Below, piece by piece: positions 45,401 to 53,343 of a stretch of DNA of 64,000 nucleotides (position 1 is its first letter; every line of letters starts with the position of its first letter). Source of the DNA: Asticcacaulis tiandongensis (GTDB taxonomy: Bacteria; Pseudomonadota; Alphaproteobacteria; Caulobacterales; Caulobacteraceae); contig NZ_SSBC01000021.1 in NCBI RefSeq assembly GCF_006475605.1, positions 62,001-126,000 of the forward strand, in the 5' to 3' direction. The translations under genes were made by a program, and so were the position numbers. The notes beneath the pieces were generated by a model. The model worked only from the letters and a program-made list of their open reading frames with translations. It searched no databases and had not been told where the DNA came from.

Positions 45401-45725
45401 GATTGGCTTGTCGCGCCACTCCTCAAGCGCAACAATCTATTATGAAAACAAGACCTTCAGTGCCCGACTGATGGGCACCTACAAAAGCGGTTACATCCGC
45501 CGCATTCCGTCCGGCCCGGGCAGTGACATACAGGGAAACGCCCCTACCTTTTTCCTTGATGCGTCGGCCTCATACGACCTGACCCCAGGCGTACGCATAT
45601 TCTTCGAGGCCCAGAACCTGACCGATGAGCATAACCGGCAATATATAGACAGTGTACGTCAGGATACGGTTTACGACACGCGTTCCGGTCGGACGGTCAG
45701 CTTTGGCCTGACCATGCGCTATTAG
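42462..45725 (+). CDS. FecA-type TonB-dependent receptor with STN signalling domain
   Basis: Outer-membrane receptor of 1087 residues. Signal peptide FLLTCFCMCSLLLLASPATAQ. STN domain (about 33-110; FDIEAQSLDQALDAFAALAQTPVLFD, GLTYRITQGGVILI). Plug (about 150-290; VVVTGFRTSLGQALSLKR, FPNTNLAGAMQRIPSV, ITVRGLGPMFSRVRINGMEA). Beta-barrel to the end (SGRTVSFGLTMRY). The STN domain and the upstream sigma/FecR pair mean it both imports and signals. The neighbouring GH39 and GH43 genes suggest xylo- or arabino-oligosaccharides as substrate, not iron. It is a paralogue of the next receptor. Confidence 0.94.
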   Translation: MKNGKSGSGLFLLTCFCMCSLLLLASPATAQNTRQRFDIEAQSLDQALDAFAALAQTPVLFDRALVNKRNSTAVRGHFTDKDAVARLLRGTGLTYRITQGGVILIVPEPEPKTTKAAPATAVAAHPDERDEYEEYIEPVTEVVVTGFRTSLGQALSLKRHSEANIDAIFAEDVAKFPNTNLAGAMQRIPSVTLIIGDGGEGRNITVRGLGPMFSRVRINGMEAASQTGASDKFGPNNNSRSFDFNVFSSDIFSALIVTKSAVSDVEEGSLGATVDLHVPKPFDFEADRVISVSTRTSRNTISQLRDGRASVLVSQKFGGGRFGLLATASHQNGHTREVGYSAADILSAGLSGNGTGTGAEVQPFCTPMGYPVISPNPALFVPKGTSELFCSTGNPRTGSLSAYKTIMDLRSPIAPHVPASGAFFPRLPRYLNSTQREIRTAGTFSFQYRPDMDTDIGFDVIYTRYDNLRQDNYIEAISFARSATANGQPMMSVKDIRFTSDGSLLYGLFDGVDIRSEGLTDKFSTTFTQSNLSFRRRFTPTLEVTGFLGASDTVYDNPKRLQLFMDAIDTVDFAIDFHGNNRGVPHLSFGPLDVNDIGSFHYQPPLTDGTVLGGFSTQSKPLTTTLVNRTLAADAKWTPWTSFSIKAGYEHRTEAYSSRYFSLIPAQTPVLSKLDLSHMAMGISGLDKLWGHGAPSRWVAIDPEKWAQAVDWNSFKYCSLECGTSDNDIRETTSAVYAMLMFDTKSVAPVPIRGNIGIRYFHTDQLTIGYIPVTAPEGSVHPLTSERVVAERSYQDLLPSANIVFDISDTALVRVSAAKVISRPDLYTLTPNAVVNAIPRIATVNNPYLKPIQATTFDLSLEWYFSATSLFSAGVFHKNISSYIQRINSQATFESLGLPTSLLNNSNSLPTDIFTVSQLANTSGGPLTGLELNLQADLDFLPGFWRHFGVLANYTRTQSRINYILSSENSLASTSVTADLIGLSRHSSSATIYYENKTFSARLMGTYKSGYIRRIPSGPGSDIQGNAPTFFLDASASYDLTPGVRIFFEAQNLTDEHNRQYIDSVRQDTVYDTRSGRTVSFGLTMRY

Positions 45726-45810
45726 GGCCTTGCCTTAAGTATGATTATTTCTTCCGAAGACAGTAAATTCTTTGAGGGGTTTTTCGCCCTGATCGTCTGA
45801 TCTTATGTAG

Positions 45811-45827
45811 GGCCAGATTATCTGGCC
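45811..45827. promoter_or_regulatory. Perfect hairpin GGCCAGA-TTA-TCTGGCC between receptor genes
   Basis: This 7-bp perfect inverted repeat lies 28 bp before the second receptor start and 85 bp after the first receptor stop. With no T run it is not a clear terminator. It could be an operator or an RNA hairpin near the ribosome site (GAGGAG at about 45846). Confidence 0.4.
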
Positions 45828-45855
45828 TCAATAAGAAAAGTGTCAGAGGAGACCC

Positions 45856-48800
45856 ATGAGACCATATCCCCAACCTATTAATGCCCCGCGCCTGAAGCAG
45901 ATACTGTTCGTTACAGTTGCCGTGGCTGGCCTGACGGCATCCGTGCCCGGATTCGCACTCGCTCAGGATAGCGGCGTCGCGGCAGATGAACCCATTACCG
46001 AAGTGATCGTCACAGGCTTCCGTGGCAGTTTGCGCAGCGCCCTGAGCGTCAAGCGCACCAGCGCGGCGACGGTCGATTCCATTCTGTCCGAAGATATCGC
46101 CAAATTCCCGGACACCAATCTGGCTGAATCCATGCAGCGTATTCCGGGCGTCGCGCTGCAACGCGGTGACGGCGGCGAAGGCAAGAGTATTTCCGTTCGC
46201 GGTCTCGGGGCAGGGTTCACACGCGTGCGCCTGAACGGCATGGAAGGCGCGGCTCAGACGGGCGCTTCGGACATCTATGGCGCAGGCAACAGTGGTCGCG
46301 GCTTTGATTTCAACGTCTTCCCGTCAGAAATTTTTTCGTCGCTTACAACGCGCAAAACCAGTTCAGCTGATGTCGAAGAAGGCTCATTAGGGGCAACCGT
46401 CGATCTGCGTTCGCCGCGCGCCTTCGATTATCGTGATGATCAGGTACTGAGCGTCACCGCCAAAGGCGTTTATAACGAACTGTCGAAATCCACCGATCCA
46501 CGCCTCTCCCTGCTGGCAGCCAAAAAGTTCGGTGATGGTCAATTCGGCATTCTCGGCACCCTGACCTATCAGAAGCGTAATATTCGTGAGGTGGGTTTCT
46601 CGTCCCATACCTTCGTGTCGGGCGCGACAAACTCGGCACCGGCTATTTTGCGCGACTCAGCCGGCAATCCGGTTCTGGATGGCAGTGGTAATATCCAGAC
46701 GCGCAACATTCCTTTCTGTTCGCCCATTGGCTGGACCACGCCTGATGGCTTTTATGTTAACAGCCCCGATCAAACCACTTATGCGTCCAAGGGGGCCACG
46801 GCGACAAATTGCTCGACCGGCAATCCACGCACCTCGGACGCTACCGCCTTCAACACCATCTATAATCTTCGCAGCACCAACGCACAGGGGGTTCAGGGTG
46901 GCCCCGGCAGCGGCGCCTATTTCCCACGTATTCCACGTTACCTGAATTCCGAGCAGGAAACAGAACGTATGGGCGGCAGCCTCTCCCTGCAATGGCGCCC
47001 AGGCTCGAATACGGAACTGGGAGTCGATATCCTCTATTCCAAATATGAAGTGGAACGCCGCGACAACTACATCGCCGGTATTTCCTTTGCACGGAACATC
47101 GGCAATAACGGCTCCCCCATGACCTCCGTGCGGGCGATTGAGTTCAATGAGCACGGTTCGCTGCGTTACGGGCTGTTCGATGGCGTGGACGTACGTTCCG
47201 AAGCTCTGCTGGATGTGTTCTCAACAGAATTCAAACAGATTAACCTGCACGGGCGGCACCGTTTCAGCGACAACTTCGAAATTAACGGCTATCTGGGCGT
47301 CTCTGAGTCCGTCTACGACAGCCCCATGCGTCTGACCGTATCCATGGATGCCATTGACGTAGATAATGTCAGCATTGATTACCGCGATGGCGGCTCCACC
47401 CCGGTCATAGATTTTGGCATGGATGTCTCAAATCCGGCTAATTTCTCTTATTCTCCGGGCCTGTCTGACGGAACGGTACTGGGTCTGTTTAACACCGCAG
47501 GCAAACCCGGTCGTAACGAGACAAAAAACACCACCTTCGCCCTTAACGGCATCTATGGTCTCAATGATAATTTCACCCTGAAATTTGGTGGCCAGTATCG
47601 CGTAAGCCACTTTCAGGCCGACTGGGTTGATCATGCGGTCACAGGGCAAAATGCCCTCAAGGCTCTGCCTGCGGGCACCTCTCTCGCCAGCCTGACCCGT
47701 CAGATTTCCGGTATGGACGACCTTTGGGGACGTGGTGCGCCGGCAAGCTGGGCCGCTATCGACCATAGTAAGTGGATGGATGCTGTCGGTTACGACAACT
47801 TCAAATGGTGTGGTGTCGAATGTGGGGCTGGCCACAACGAGGTGCGTGAAGAGGTCAAGAGCACCTATCTCATGACCGAATTCAATTTCGACAGCTGGTT
47901 ACCCGTACCGGTCCGTGGTGATTTTGGCGTTCGCTCCGTCTACACGAAACAGCATTCGGTAGGGCATATTCCCGTGAATGCCCCCGCCGGTTCAGCCTAC
48001 GCGCGCGTGGGTCTGAAAAACGAGGTCGAGCGCGACTATCATGACCTGCTCCCCTCGGCCAATGTGGTGTTTGAACTGACACCCGACCTGCTGGCCCGTG
48101 TATCCGCAGCCAAGGTGATGTCGCGTCCTGAACTCGGGGTCCTGATTCCAACCACAACCGTCAATCCGGTCACCCGTATCGGCGGCGTAAATAATCCGTT
48201 CATTGAACCGTTCCGCGCCAAGACGTTTGATGCGGCCCTTGAATGGTACTATCGTCCGGGATCGGTTGTATCGGTGGCCTATTTCTATAAGGACATTGAC
48301 ACCTATATTCAGACCGTCAATGAACAGGTGCCATATAATCAGCTTGGCTTGCCTGACTCGCTTCTGGATGTTCCGGGCGGGGCGGCACCGACGGAACTCT
48401 TCTCCGTCAGTCGTCCGGTCAATACGCCGGGTGGCCCTCTGCACGGCATCGAGCTGAACCTTCAGGCCGAGCTTGATTTCCTGCCGGGTATCTGGAGCAA
48501 TTTCGGGGTCCTGGGTAACATCACCTACATTACTTCCGAAATCGACTACGTACTGGCCAGCAGCGGCGGTGTCCCGACCCTGACCACCACTGACGACCTT
48601 CTGGGGCTATCGCGCCGGACGGCCTCAGGGACACTCTATTACGAAGATGAAAAGCTCAGCGTGCGCTTCACGGGGTCTTACCGCGACAAGTTCATGTACA
48701 ATATCCCGCCTGAAGGGGGTGGGGTTGGCAATATGAACGGGAATGATTCCAGCTTCTATCTGGATGGCTCCGCTTCCTATGCCGTATCTGACAAGCTTAA

Positions 48801-48930
48801 GTTCACCGTCGAAGCGTCGAATCTGACCGATGAACAAAAGCGCCTGTATATCGACAGTACGCGTGAGGATACAATCTTTGAGACCCGCGTCGGTCGAACG
48901 GTAATCTTCGGATTATCCTATAAATACTAA
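45856..48930 (+). CDS. TonB-dependent receptor (paralogue without STN domain)
   Basis: Outer-membrane receptor of 1024 residues with a signal peptide (FVTVAVAGLTASVPGFALAQ), plug (about 45-190; VIVTGFRGSLRSALSVKR, FPDTNLAESMQRIPGVAL, SVRGLGAGFTRVRLNGMEG) and beta-barrel ending VGRTVIFGLSYKY. It aligns along its whole length with the preceding receptor (shared AAQTGASD, DVEEGSLGATVDL, YFPRIPRYLNS, WGRGAPASWAAID), pointing to tandem duplication. It lacks the STN signalling domain, so it is likely the bulk importer whose expression the first receptor induces. GAGGAG precedes the ATG. A strong terminator follows. Confidence 0.94.
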   Translation: MRPYPQPINAPRLKQILFVTVAVAGLTASVPGFALAQDSGVAADEPITEVIVTGFRGSLRSALSVKRTSAATVDSILSEDIAKFPDTNLAESMQRIPGVALQRGDGGEGKSISVRGLGAGFTRVRLNGMEGAAQTGASDIYGAGNSGRGFDFNVFPSEIFSSLTTRKTSSADVEEGSLGATVDLRSPRAFDYRDDQVLSVTAKGVYNELSKSTDPRLSLLAAKKFGDGQFGILGTLTYQKRNIREVGFSSHTFVSGATNSAPAILRDSAGNPVLDGSGNIQTRNIPFCSPIGWTTPDGFYVNSPDQTTYASKGATATNCSTGNPRTSDATAFNTIYNLRSTNAQGVQGGPGSGAYFPRIPRYLNSEQETERMGGSLSLQWRPGSNTELGVDILYSKYEVERRDNYIAGISFARNIGNNGSPMTSVRAIEFNEHGSLRYGLFDGVDVRSEALLDVFSTEFKQINLHGRHRFSDNFEINGYLGVSESVYDSPMRLTVSMDAIDVDNVSIDYRDGGSTPVIDFGMDVSNPANFSYSPGLSDGTVLGLFNTAGKPGRNETKNTTFALNGIYGLNDNFTLKFGGQYRVSHFQADWVDHAVTGQNALKALPAGTSLASLTRQISGMDDLWGRGAPASWAAIDHSKWMDAVGYDNFKWCGVECGAGHNEVREEVKSTYLMTEFNFDSWLPVPVRGDFGVRSVYTKQHSVGHIPVNAPAGSAYARVGLKNEVERDYHDLLPSANVVFELTPDLLARVSAAKVMSRPELGVLIPTTTVNPVTRIGGVNNPFIEPFRAKTFDAALEWYYRPGSVVSVAYFYKDIDTYIQTVNEQVPYNQLGLPDSLLDVPGGAAPTELFSVSRPVNTPGGPLHGIELNLQAELDFLPGIWSNFGVLGNITYITSEIDYVLASSGGVPTLTTTDDLLGLSRRTASGTLYYEDEKLSVRFTGSYRDKFMYNIPPEGGGVGNMNGNDSSFYLDGSASYAVSDKLKFTVEASNLTDEQKRLYIDSTREDTIFETRVGRTVIFGLSYKY

Positions 48931-48937
48931 AATCTGT

Positions 48938-48972
48938 GTCGGTCTGATTTTAATCAGACCGACATTTTTTTT
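48938..48972 (+). terminator. Strong Rho-independent terminator after receptor gene
   Basis: A perfect 12-bp stem, GTCGGTCTGATT / AATCAGACCGAC, closes on a 2-base loop and is followed by ATTTTTTTT. It lies 7 bp after the receptor stop and separates the receptors from the GH39 gene. Confidence 0.95.
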
Positions 48973-49197
48973 GCGCCGCGGAACATTCCACCTGACGGCA
49001 CGATCCCAACACTTCCCCCCTTAAAAAGCATCCCCAATACCGCGCGCCACCCGCATATTCTGTATGCGCTAACGAAAAAGATACCGCTAACATTATCGAT
49101 TGGTATGATTTTAAATCATATGTATGGTTGTCGAAGGCGGCACAGATCGCCCGAATACACAACAGTTCGGATGCGCTCCAACATACAGGGAAATTTC

Positions 49198-50790
49198 ATG
49201 AATTTGCTATCCCGACGCACGGTCGTTTCAACCCTCGCTCTTGGCGCCGCAGGCCTGTCCAGCGGCGCTCTGGCCACCGGTGCCCTGGCCCAGACCCGAT
49301 CCCCAAGACAGGTGGATCTTGATATTCGTCAGGCGACGCAACCCGTTGACCGCTTTTTTGATCTGTCTGTCGGGGCCGACTATCCGGGCGTTACGATCCG
49401 TGAGGCGAATCTGGCGCAACTGCGCACCGCCACTAAGGAATTAGGCTTCCGCTACATCCGTTTCCACGACATCTTTCACGATGAACTGGGCACCGTGAAA
49501 ATGGTCGATAACAAGCTGGTCTATGACTGGACGAAGATCGATTATCTTTACGACAACTTCCTGAAAATGGGCATCAAACCGTTCATCGAACTGGGCTTCA
49601 CGCCAACGGTCATGCGGACGTCGGAACAGACCCTGTTTTACTGGAAAGGCAATACCTCGCACCCTCGCTTTGATCTGTGGAAGCAACTGATTGACGCCTT
49701 TGCCCGTCATCTGATCGGACGTTACGGCCTTGAGGAGGTACGCAGCTGGTATTTCGAGGTCTGGAACGAACCCAATCTTGACGGCTTCTGGCAATATGCC
49801 GATCAGGAAGCCTATTTCGCGCTCTATGGCGTCACCGCGCGCACCATCAAAGCCATCGATCCGCAATTGCGCGTCGGCGGCCCCTCGACCGCCGGTGCGG
49901 CATGGGTCCCTGAGCTTCTGGCCTATTGCAAACAGACCAACACGCCCATCGATTTTGCCACCACCCATACCTATGGTGTCGATTACGGCTACCTCGATGA
50001 AGAAGGCAAGATGGATTTGCAACTGTCGCAAAACCCGGACGCCATCATCGGCGATGTGCGCAAGGTGCGTAACGAGATTGAGGCCTCGCATAAGCCGGGC
50101 CTGCCGCTGTTCTTCACCGAATGGAGCACCAGCTATAATCCCCGCGATCTCAGCCACGACTCCTATGTGGCCGCCCCCTATATTATCAGCAAGCTGAGAG
50201 GCACGCAGGGACTGGTGCAGGGTATGAGCTACTGGGTCTATTCTGACCTGTTCGAAGAACCCGGCCCGCCCAGCACGCCTTTCCACGGCGGTTTCGGCCT
50301 GATGACCAAAGATGGTATCCGTAAGGCTTCATGGTTTACCTACAAATACCTGAATGCACTTACAGGCAATGAGATCCCGACATCCGACACGCAGGTCTGG
50401 GCCGCTGTCGATCAGGGCCGGGTCAACGCCGTTGTCTGGGACTTTCAGTTGCCCGATCAGAAGGGCCGCAGCAATGGCACCTTCTTCAGCAAGCTGGTGC
50501 CCAATAGCGCCTCTGCACCGGTCAAGCTAAAGCTGAACGGCCTGTCATCCGGTCGTCACCGGCTGAAAATCAACCGCACCGGTTATAAAAACAATGACGC
50601 CCATAGCCTGTATATTGAAATGGGCTCGCCTGCCGAACTGAATGCGTCACAACTGAAAACGCTGCAAAATGCGACGCGCGATCTGCCTGAACGTGAGCAA
50701 ACCCTTACGGTCGGCCGCAGCGGAACGGTCGAAATCAGCCTGAATATGCATAGCAATGATATTGTTCTGGTCGGACTTGAGCCGGTCTGA
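49198..50790 (+). CDS. GH39-family beta-xylosidase-like enzyme, exported
   Basis: Exported glycosidase of 530 residues. N-terminus SRRTVVSTLALGAAGLSSGAL is a Tat-like signal. The TIM barrel carries GFRYIRFHDIFHDELG, the acid/base Glu in YFEVWNEPNLDGFW and the nucleophile Glu in PLFFTEWSTSYNP, the GH39 pattern. A C-terminal beta-sandwich follows (about 420-530). It should release xylose from xylo-oligosaccharides. I start it at 49198, with AGGGA 8 bp upstream; the open frame extends upstream without a ribosome site. It precedes the GH43 gene by 46 bp and forms an operon with it. Confidence 0.92.
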   Translation: MNLLSRRTVVSTLALGAAGLSSGALATGALAQTRSPRQVDLDIRQATQPVDRFFDLSVGADYPGVTIREANLAQLRTATKELGFRYIRFHDIFHDELGTVKMVDNKLVYDWTKIDYLYDNFLKMGIKPFIELGFTPTVMRTSEQTLFYWKGNTSHPRFDLWKQLIDAFARHLIGRYGLEEVRSWYFEVWNEPNLDGFWQYADQEAYFALYGVTARTIKAIDPQLRVGGPSTAGAAWVPELLAYCKQTNTPIDFATTHTYGVDYGYLDEEGKMDLQLSQNPDAIIGDVRKVRNEIEASHKPGLPLFFTEWSTSYNPRDLSHDSYVAAPYIISKLRGTQGLVQGMSYWVYSDLFEEPGPPSTPFHGGFGLMTKDGIRKASWFTYKYLNALTGNEIPTSDTQVWAAVDQGRVNAVVWDFQLPDQKGRSNGTFFSKLVPNSASAPVKLKLNGLSSGRHRLKINRTGYKNNDAHSLYIEMGSPAELNASQLKTLQNATRDLPEREQTLTVGRSGTVEISLNMHSNDIVLVGLEPV

Positions 50791-50836
50791 TCCGATATCG
50801 ATACACTTATAAAAACTGTTCTGGGGAAGCCGTAAT

Positions 50837-52462
50837 ATGTCTAAACTTTCACGTCGCCACCTGTTTCAGTCGGCACTGGCTGGTGCCGCCCTCGCACCGG
50901 GTGTCGCTCTGGCGCAGACGAAAGCGCCCGCGCCTACTCAAGCCTGTATAAGGCCTGAAGACATAACATGGGGCAAGGGCATCGAAGGCCAGCGCAAGGC
51001 TGATCTGGGTAACGGCTTCTTCCAGAACCCGATCGTTCCGGGCGACCACCCTGACCCGACCATCCTCAAGGACGGCGAGAACTACTATATGACGTTCTCG
51101 TCCTTCTATTCCTATCCGGGGCTGATCATCTGGCATTCCACCGATCTGGTGAACTGGGCACCGGTCGGGCCATCCCTGTTCAAGCCGCTGGGGACGATCT
51201 GGGCGGTGGATATCTGCAAGCACAATGATCGTTACTTCATCTATATTCCCGCGGCCCCAGATGGCGGCGAATGGTCGATCTATGCCATCTGGGCCGACGA
51301 CATCAAAGGCCCGTGGAGCGATCCGGTCGATCTGAAAATCAGGGGCAGCATTGATCCGGGCCATATGGTCGGTGAAGACGGCAAGCGCTATCTGTTCGTC
51401 AATGGTATCCGTAAAATCCGCCTGACAGACGACGGGCTGGCCACCGATGGCCAGATGGAAGACGCCTATAGCCCGTGGTTATATCCGGATCACTGGATCA
51501 CCGAGAACTTCGCTCCCGAAGGTCCAAAGCTATTGCGGCGGGGTGAATATTTCTACCTTGTGACCGCCGTAGGGGGAACCGCCGGGCCGGTGACCGGACA
51601 TATGGTCATTGCCGCCCGCTCCAAATCCATTCACGGGCCTTGGGAGCATCACCCGCAAAACCCGCTGATACGTTCCGAGAGCGAGGATGAACCGTGGTGG
51701 TCACGCGGCCACGCCACCCTTATCGAAGGTCCCGCCGGTGACTGGTGGACGGTCTATCACGGTTATGAAAAAGGCTACCGGACACTGGGTCGCCAGACCT
51801 TGCTGGAACCGATAGAATGGACACCGGACGGCTGGTTCAAGGCGACGGGCGGCGACCTCTCAGCCCCCCTGCCCAAACCAAAGGGCGGCAAAACCAGCCC
51901 CAACGGACAGGCGCTATCTGACGACTTCTCAACCAATCGCTTCGGCATTCAGTGGGCGTTTCATGACCCCAAGCCGGATGAGATGTCACGTGTAACCCGT
52001 GTGAACAAAAGCCTGACCCTGACCGGTCGCGGCACGTCACCAATCGATAGCTCTCCCCTGACCTGTGGCGTACCTGACCGCGCCTATGAGGTTGAGGTCA
52101 CCCTTGAGCTTGAGGGGGATGTCCATGCCGGTATCCTGCTGTTTTATAACCCCAAGGCCTTTGTCGGCCTTGGCTTTGACGGCAAGGAAACCCGAACCTG
52201 GCAATATGCCGAGGATCAGGGCTGGAACCGGCAAAAAATCGAAGCCCGTCGCGTTCGGGTACGTCTGACCAATGATGACAATGTCATCACCTATCACTAT
52301 TCGAGTGACAACGGGCAGAACTGGATCAGACACCCTACACGCATGGAAGTCTCAGGCATGCACCATAATGTCTTTGGCGGCTTCCTTAGCCTCAAGGTCG
52401 GGATTTACTGCGCCGGACAAGGGCAGGTGCGCCTGACGGACTTTACCTATAAGGCGATCTGA
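50837..52462 (+). CDS. GH43-family xylosidase/arabinofuranosidase, exported
   Basis: Exported enzyme of 541 residues with a Tat-type signal (LSRRHLFQSALAGAALAPGVALA). The five-bladed propeller (about 55-340) shows the GH43 Asp in GDHPDPTILKDGENYYMTFS, IWAVDICKHNDRYFIY and the acid Glu in FAPEGPKLLRRGEYFYL. A C-terminal concanavalin-like beta-sandwich (about 360-541; FSTNRFGIQWAFHDP, AGILLFYNPKAFVGLGFDG) is the X2/DUF1349-type domain common in GH43 xylosidases. It acts with GH39 on arabinoxylan fragments. GGGGAAG precedes the ATG, and a terminator follows. Confidence 0.93.
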   Translation: MSKLSRRHLFQSALAGAALAPGVALAQTKAPAPTQACIRPEDITWGKGIEGQRKADLGNGFFQNPIVPGDHPDPTILKDGENYYMTFSSFYSYPGLIIWHSTDLVNWAPVGPSLFKPLGTIWAVDICKHNDRYFIYIPAAPDGGEWSIYAIWADDIKGPWSDPVDLKIRGSIDPGHMVGEDGKRYLFVNGIRKIRLTDDGLATDGQMEDAYSPWLYPDHWITENFAPEGPKLLRRGEYFYLVTAVGGTAGPVTGHMVIAARSKSIHGPWEHHPQNPLIRSESEDEPWWSRGHATLIEGPAGDWWTVYHGYEKGYRTLGRQTLLEPIEWTPDGWFKATGGDLSAPLPKPKGGKTSPNGQALSDDFSTNRFGIQWAFHDPKPDEMSRVTRVNKSLTLTGRGTSPIDSSPLTCGVPDRAYEVEVTLELEGDVHAGILLFYNPKAFVGLGFDGKETRTWQYAEDQGWNRQKIEARRVRVRLTNDDNVITYHYSSDNGQNWIRHPTRMEVSGMHHNVFGGFLSLKVGIYCAGQGQVRLTDFTYKAI

Positions 52463-52788
52463 TCATACAGATTACGGGCCGCAGGGTACATCCTGCGACC
52501 CCTGATTTTTGCGCTCCGCTATCATGCGCAGGCCTTGCCAATAATTTACAACGTTAACCTTTATAACAACAATATACTTACTGCGGGTTTGATACTCATT
52601 TTACCGCCAAAATATTGATGAGCAAGGTAAAATCAAACCAGCTCATCGCGTAAGTATTGTCTGCGTGCGCAGGACATAACGCTTCAGGCGTTAACCTGAA
52701 TTCAGTTCATTTTTAGATTTTTCAACGCATTACAGAGCGGGCTTTGATCCGCCATTGCAGGCCTTGTTTGCCCGCAGAAGGAACCGTC
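52463..52788. other. Intergenic region with several dyads upstream of the ECF sigma gene
   Basis: No gene is seen in these 326 bp. After the GH43 terminator there are three dyads: GGTTTGAT/ATCAAACC arms at 52586-52639, TAACGC-TTCAG-GCGTTA at 52677-52693 and the palindrome CTGAATTCAG at 52696-52705. CTGCG-TG-CGCAG lies at about 52661-52672. The region should contain the promoter of the sigma/outer-membrane-protein operon, and the dyads may be operators. Confidence 0.5.
52477..52511 (+). terminator. Rho-independent terminator after GH43 gene
   Basis: GGG-C-CGCAGG pairs with CCTGCG-A-CCC (one mismatch) around a 6-base loop, then CTGATTTTT follows. It lies 14 bp after the GH43 stop codon. Confidence 0.7.
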
Positions 52789-53343
52789 ATGTCCTCAGCG
52801 TTCCATGACGCCATTGTGGCGAATATCCCCGACTTGCGCCTGTTTGCAATCAGGCTGGCGGGTCCCAACGACGCCGATGATCTTACTCAGGAGGCTCTGG
52901 CAAGGGCCCTGAGATACAGCGGAAGCTTTGTCGCCGGCACGGATATGAAAGCCTGGCTGTGTCGCATCGCTCAGAACTGCGCCTACCGCCGCTGGCACCG
53001 GCAAAAAGACACCATACAGGATGTCGAGGGACAATGCGCCGCCAGACAGTCCGTCGCCGCCTCTCAGGAATGGTCTCTCGAAGCCAGAGATACCCTGACG
53101 GCGCTGGACAGCTTACCAGAGGAAACGCGTGGTGCGCTGGTAATGACGGCCATTGGAGGCCTGTCCTATCAGGAAGCGGCGCAGGCGGCCCATTGCCCTG
53201 TGGGCACACTCAAAAGCCGCATCAACCGCGCCCGCGAACAGCTTAGTGAACTGGGTTATGGCCCGCCCCATCCTGAAAAGCTGTCTGCGAATACCAAAGC
53301 TCACCCGACCAACTGTATTTTGATTGAGGTACCTGCCGAATGA
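52789..53343 (+). CDS. ECF sigma factor coupled to outer-membrane pore gene
   Basis: Sigma factor of 184 residues. Region 2 has LAGPNDADDLTQEALARALRY and AWLCRIAQNCAYRRWHRQ. Region 4 has LDSLPEETRGALVMTAIGGLSYQEAAQAAHCPVGTLKSR. About 25 extra residues follow region 4. I start it at 52789 (MSSAFHDAIVANIP), with AAGGAA 7 bp upstream. Its stop overlaps the next ATG (ATGA), so the sigma factor is translationally coupled to the beta-barrel gene. No anti-sigma gene is adjacent. It resembles the alphaproteobacterial EcfG-like group in region 4, but the assignment to a subgroup is uncertain. It probably drives the downstream secreted-protein genes. Confidence 0.9.
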   Translation: MSSAFHDAIVANIPDLRLFAIRLAGPNDADDLTQEALARALRYSGSFVAGTDMKAWLCRIAQNCAYRRWHRQKDTIQDVEGQCAARQSVAASQEWSLEARDTLTALDSLPEETRGALVMTAIGGLSYQEAAQAAHCPVGTLKSRINRAREQLSELGYGPPHPEKLSANTKAHPTNCILIEVPAE

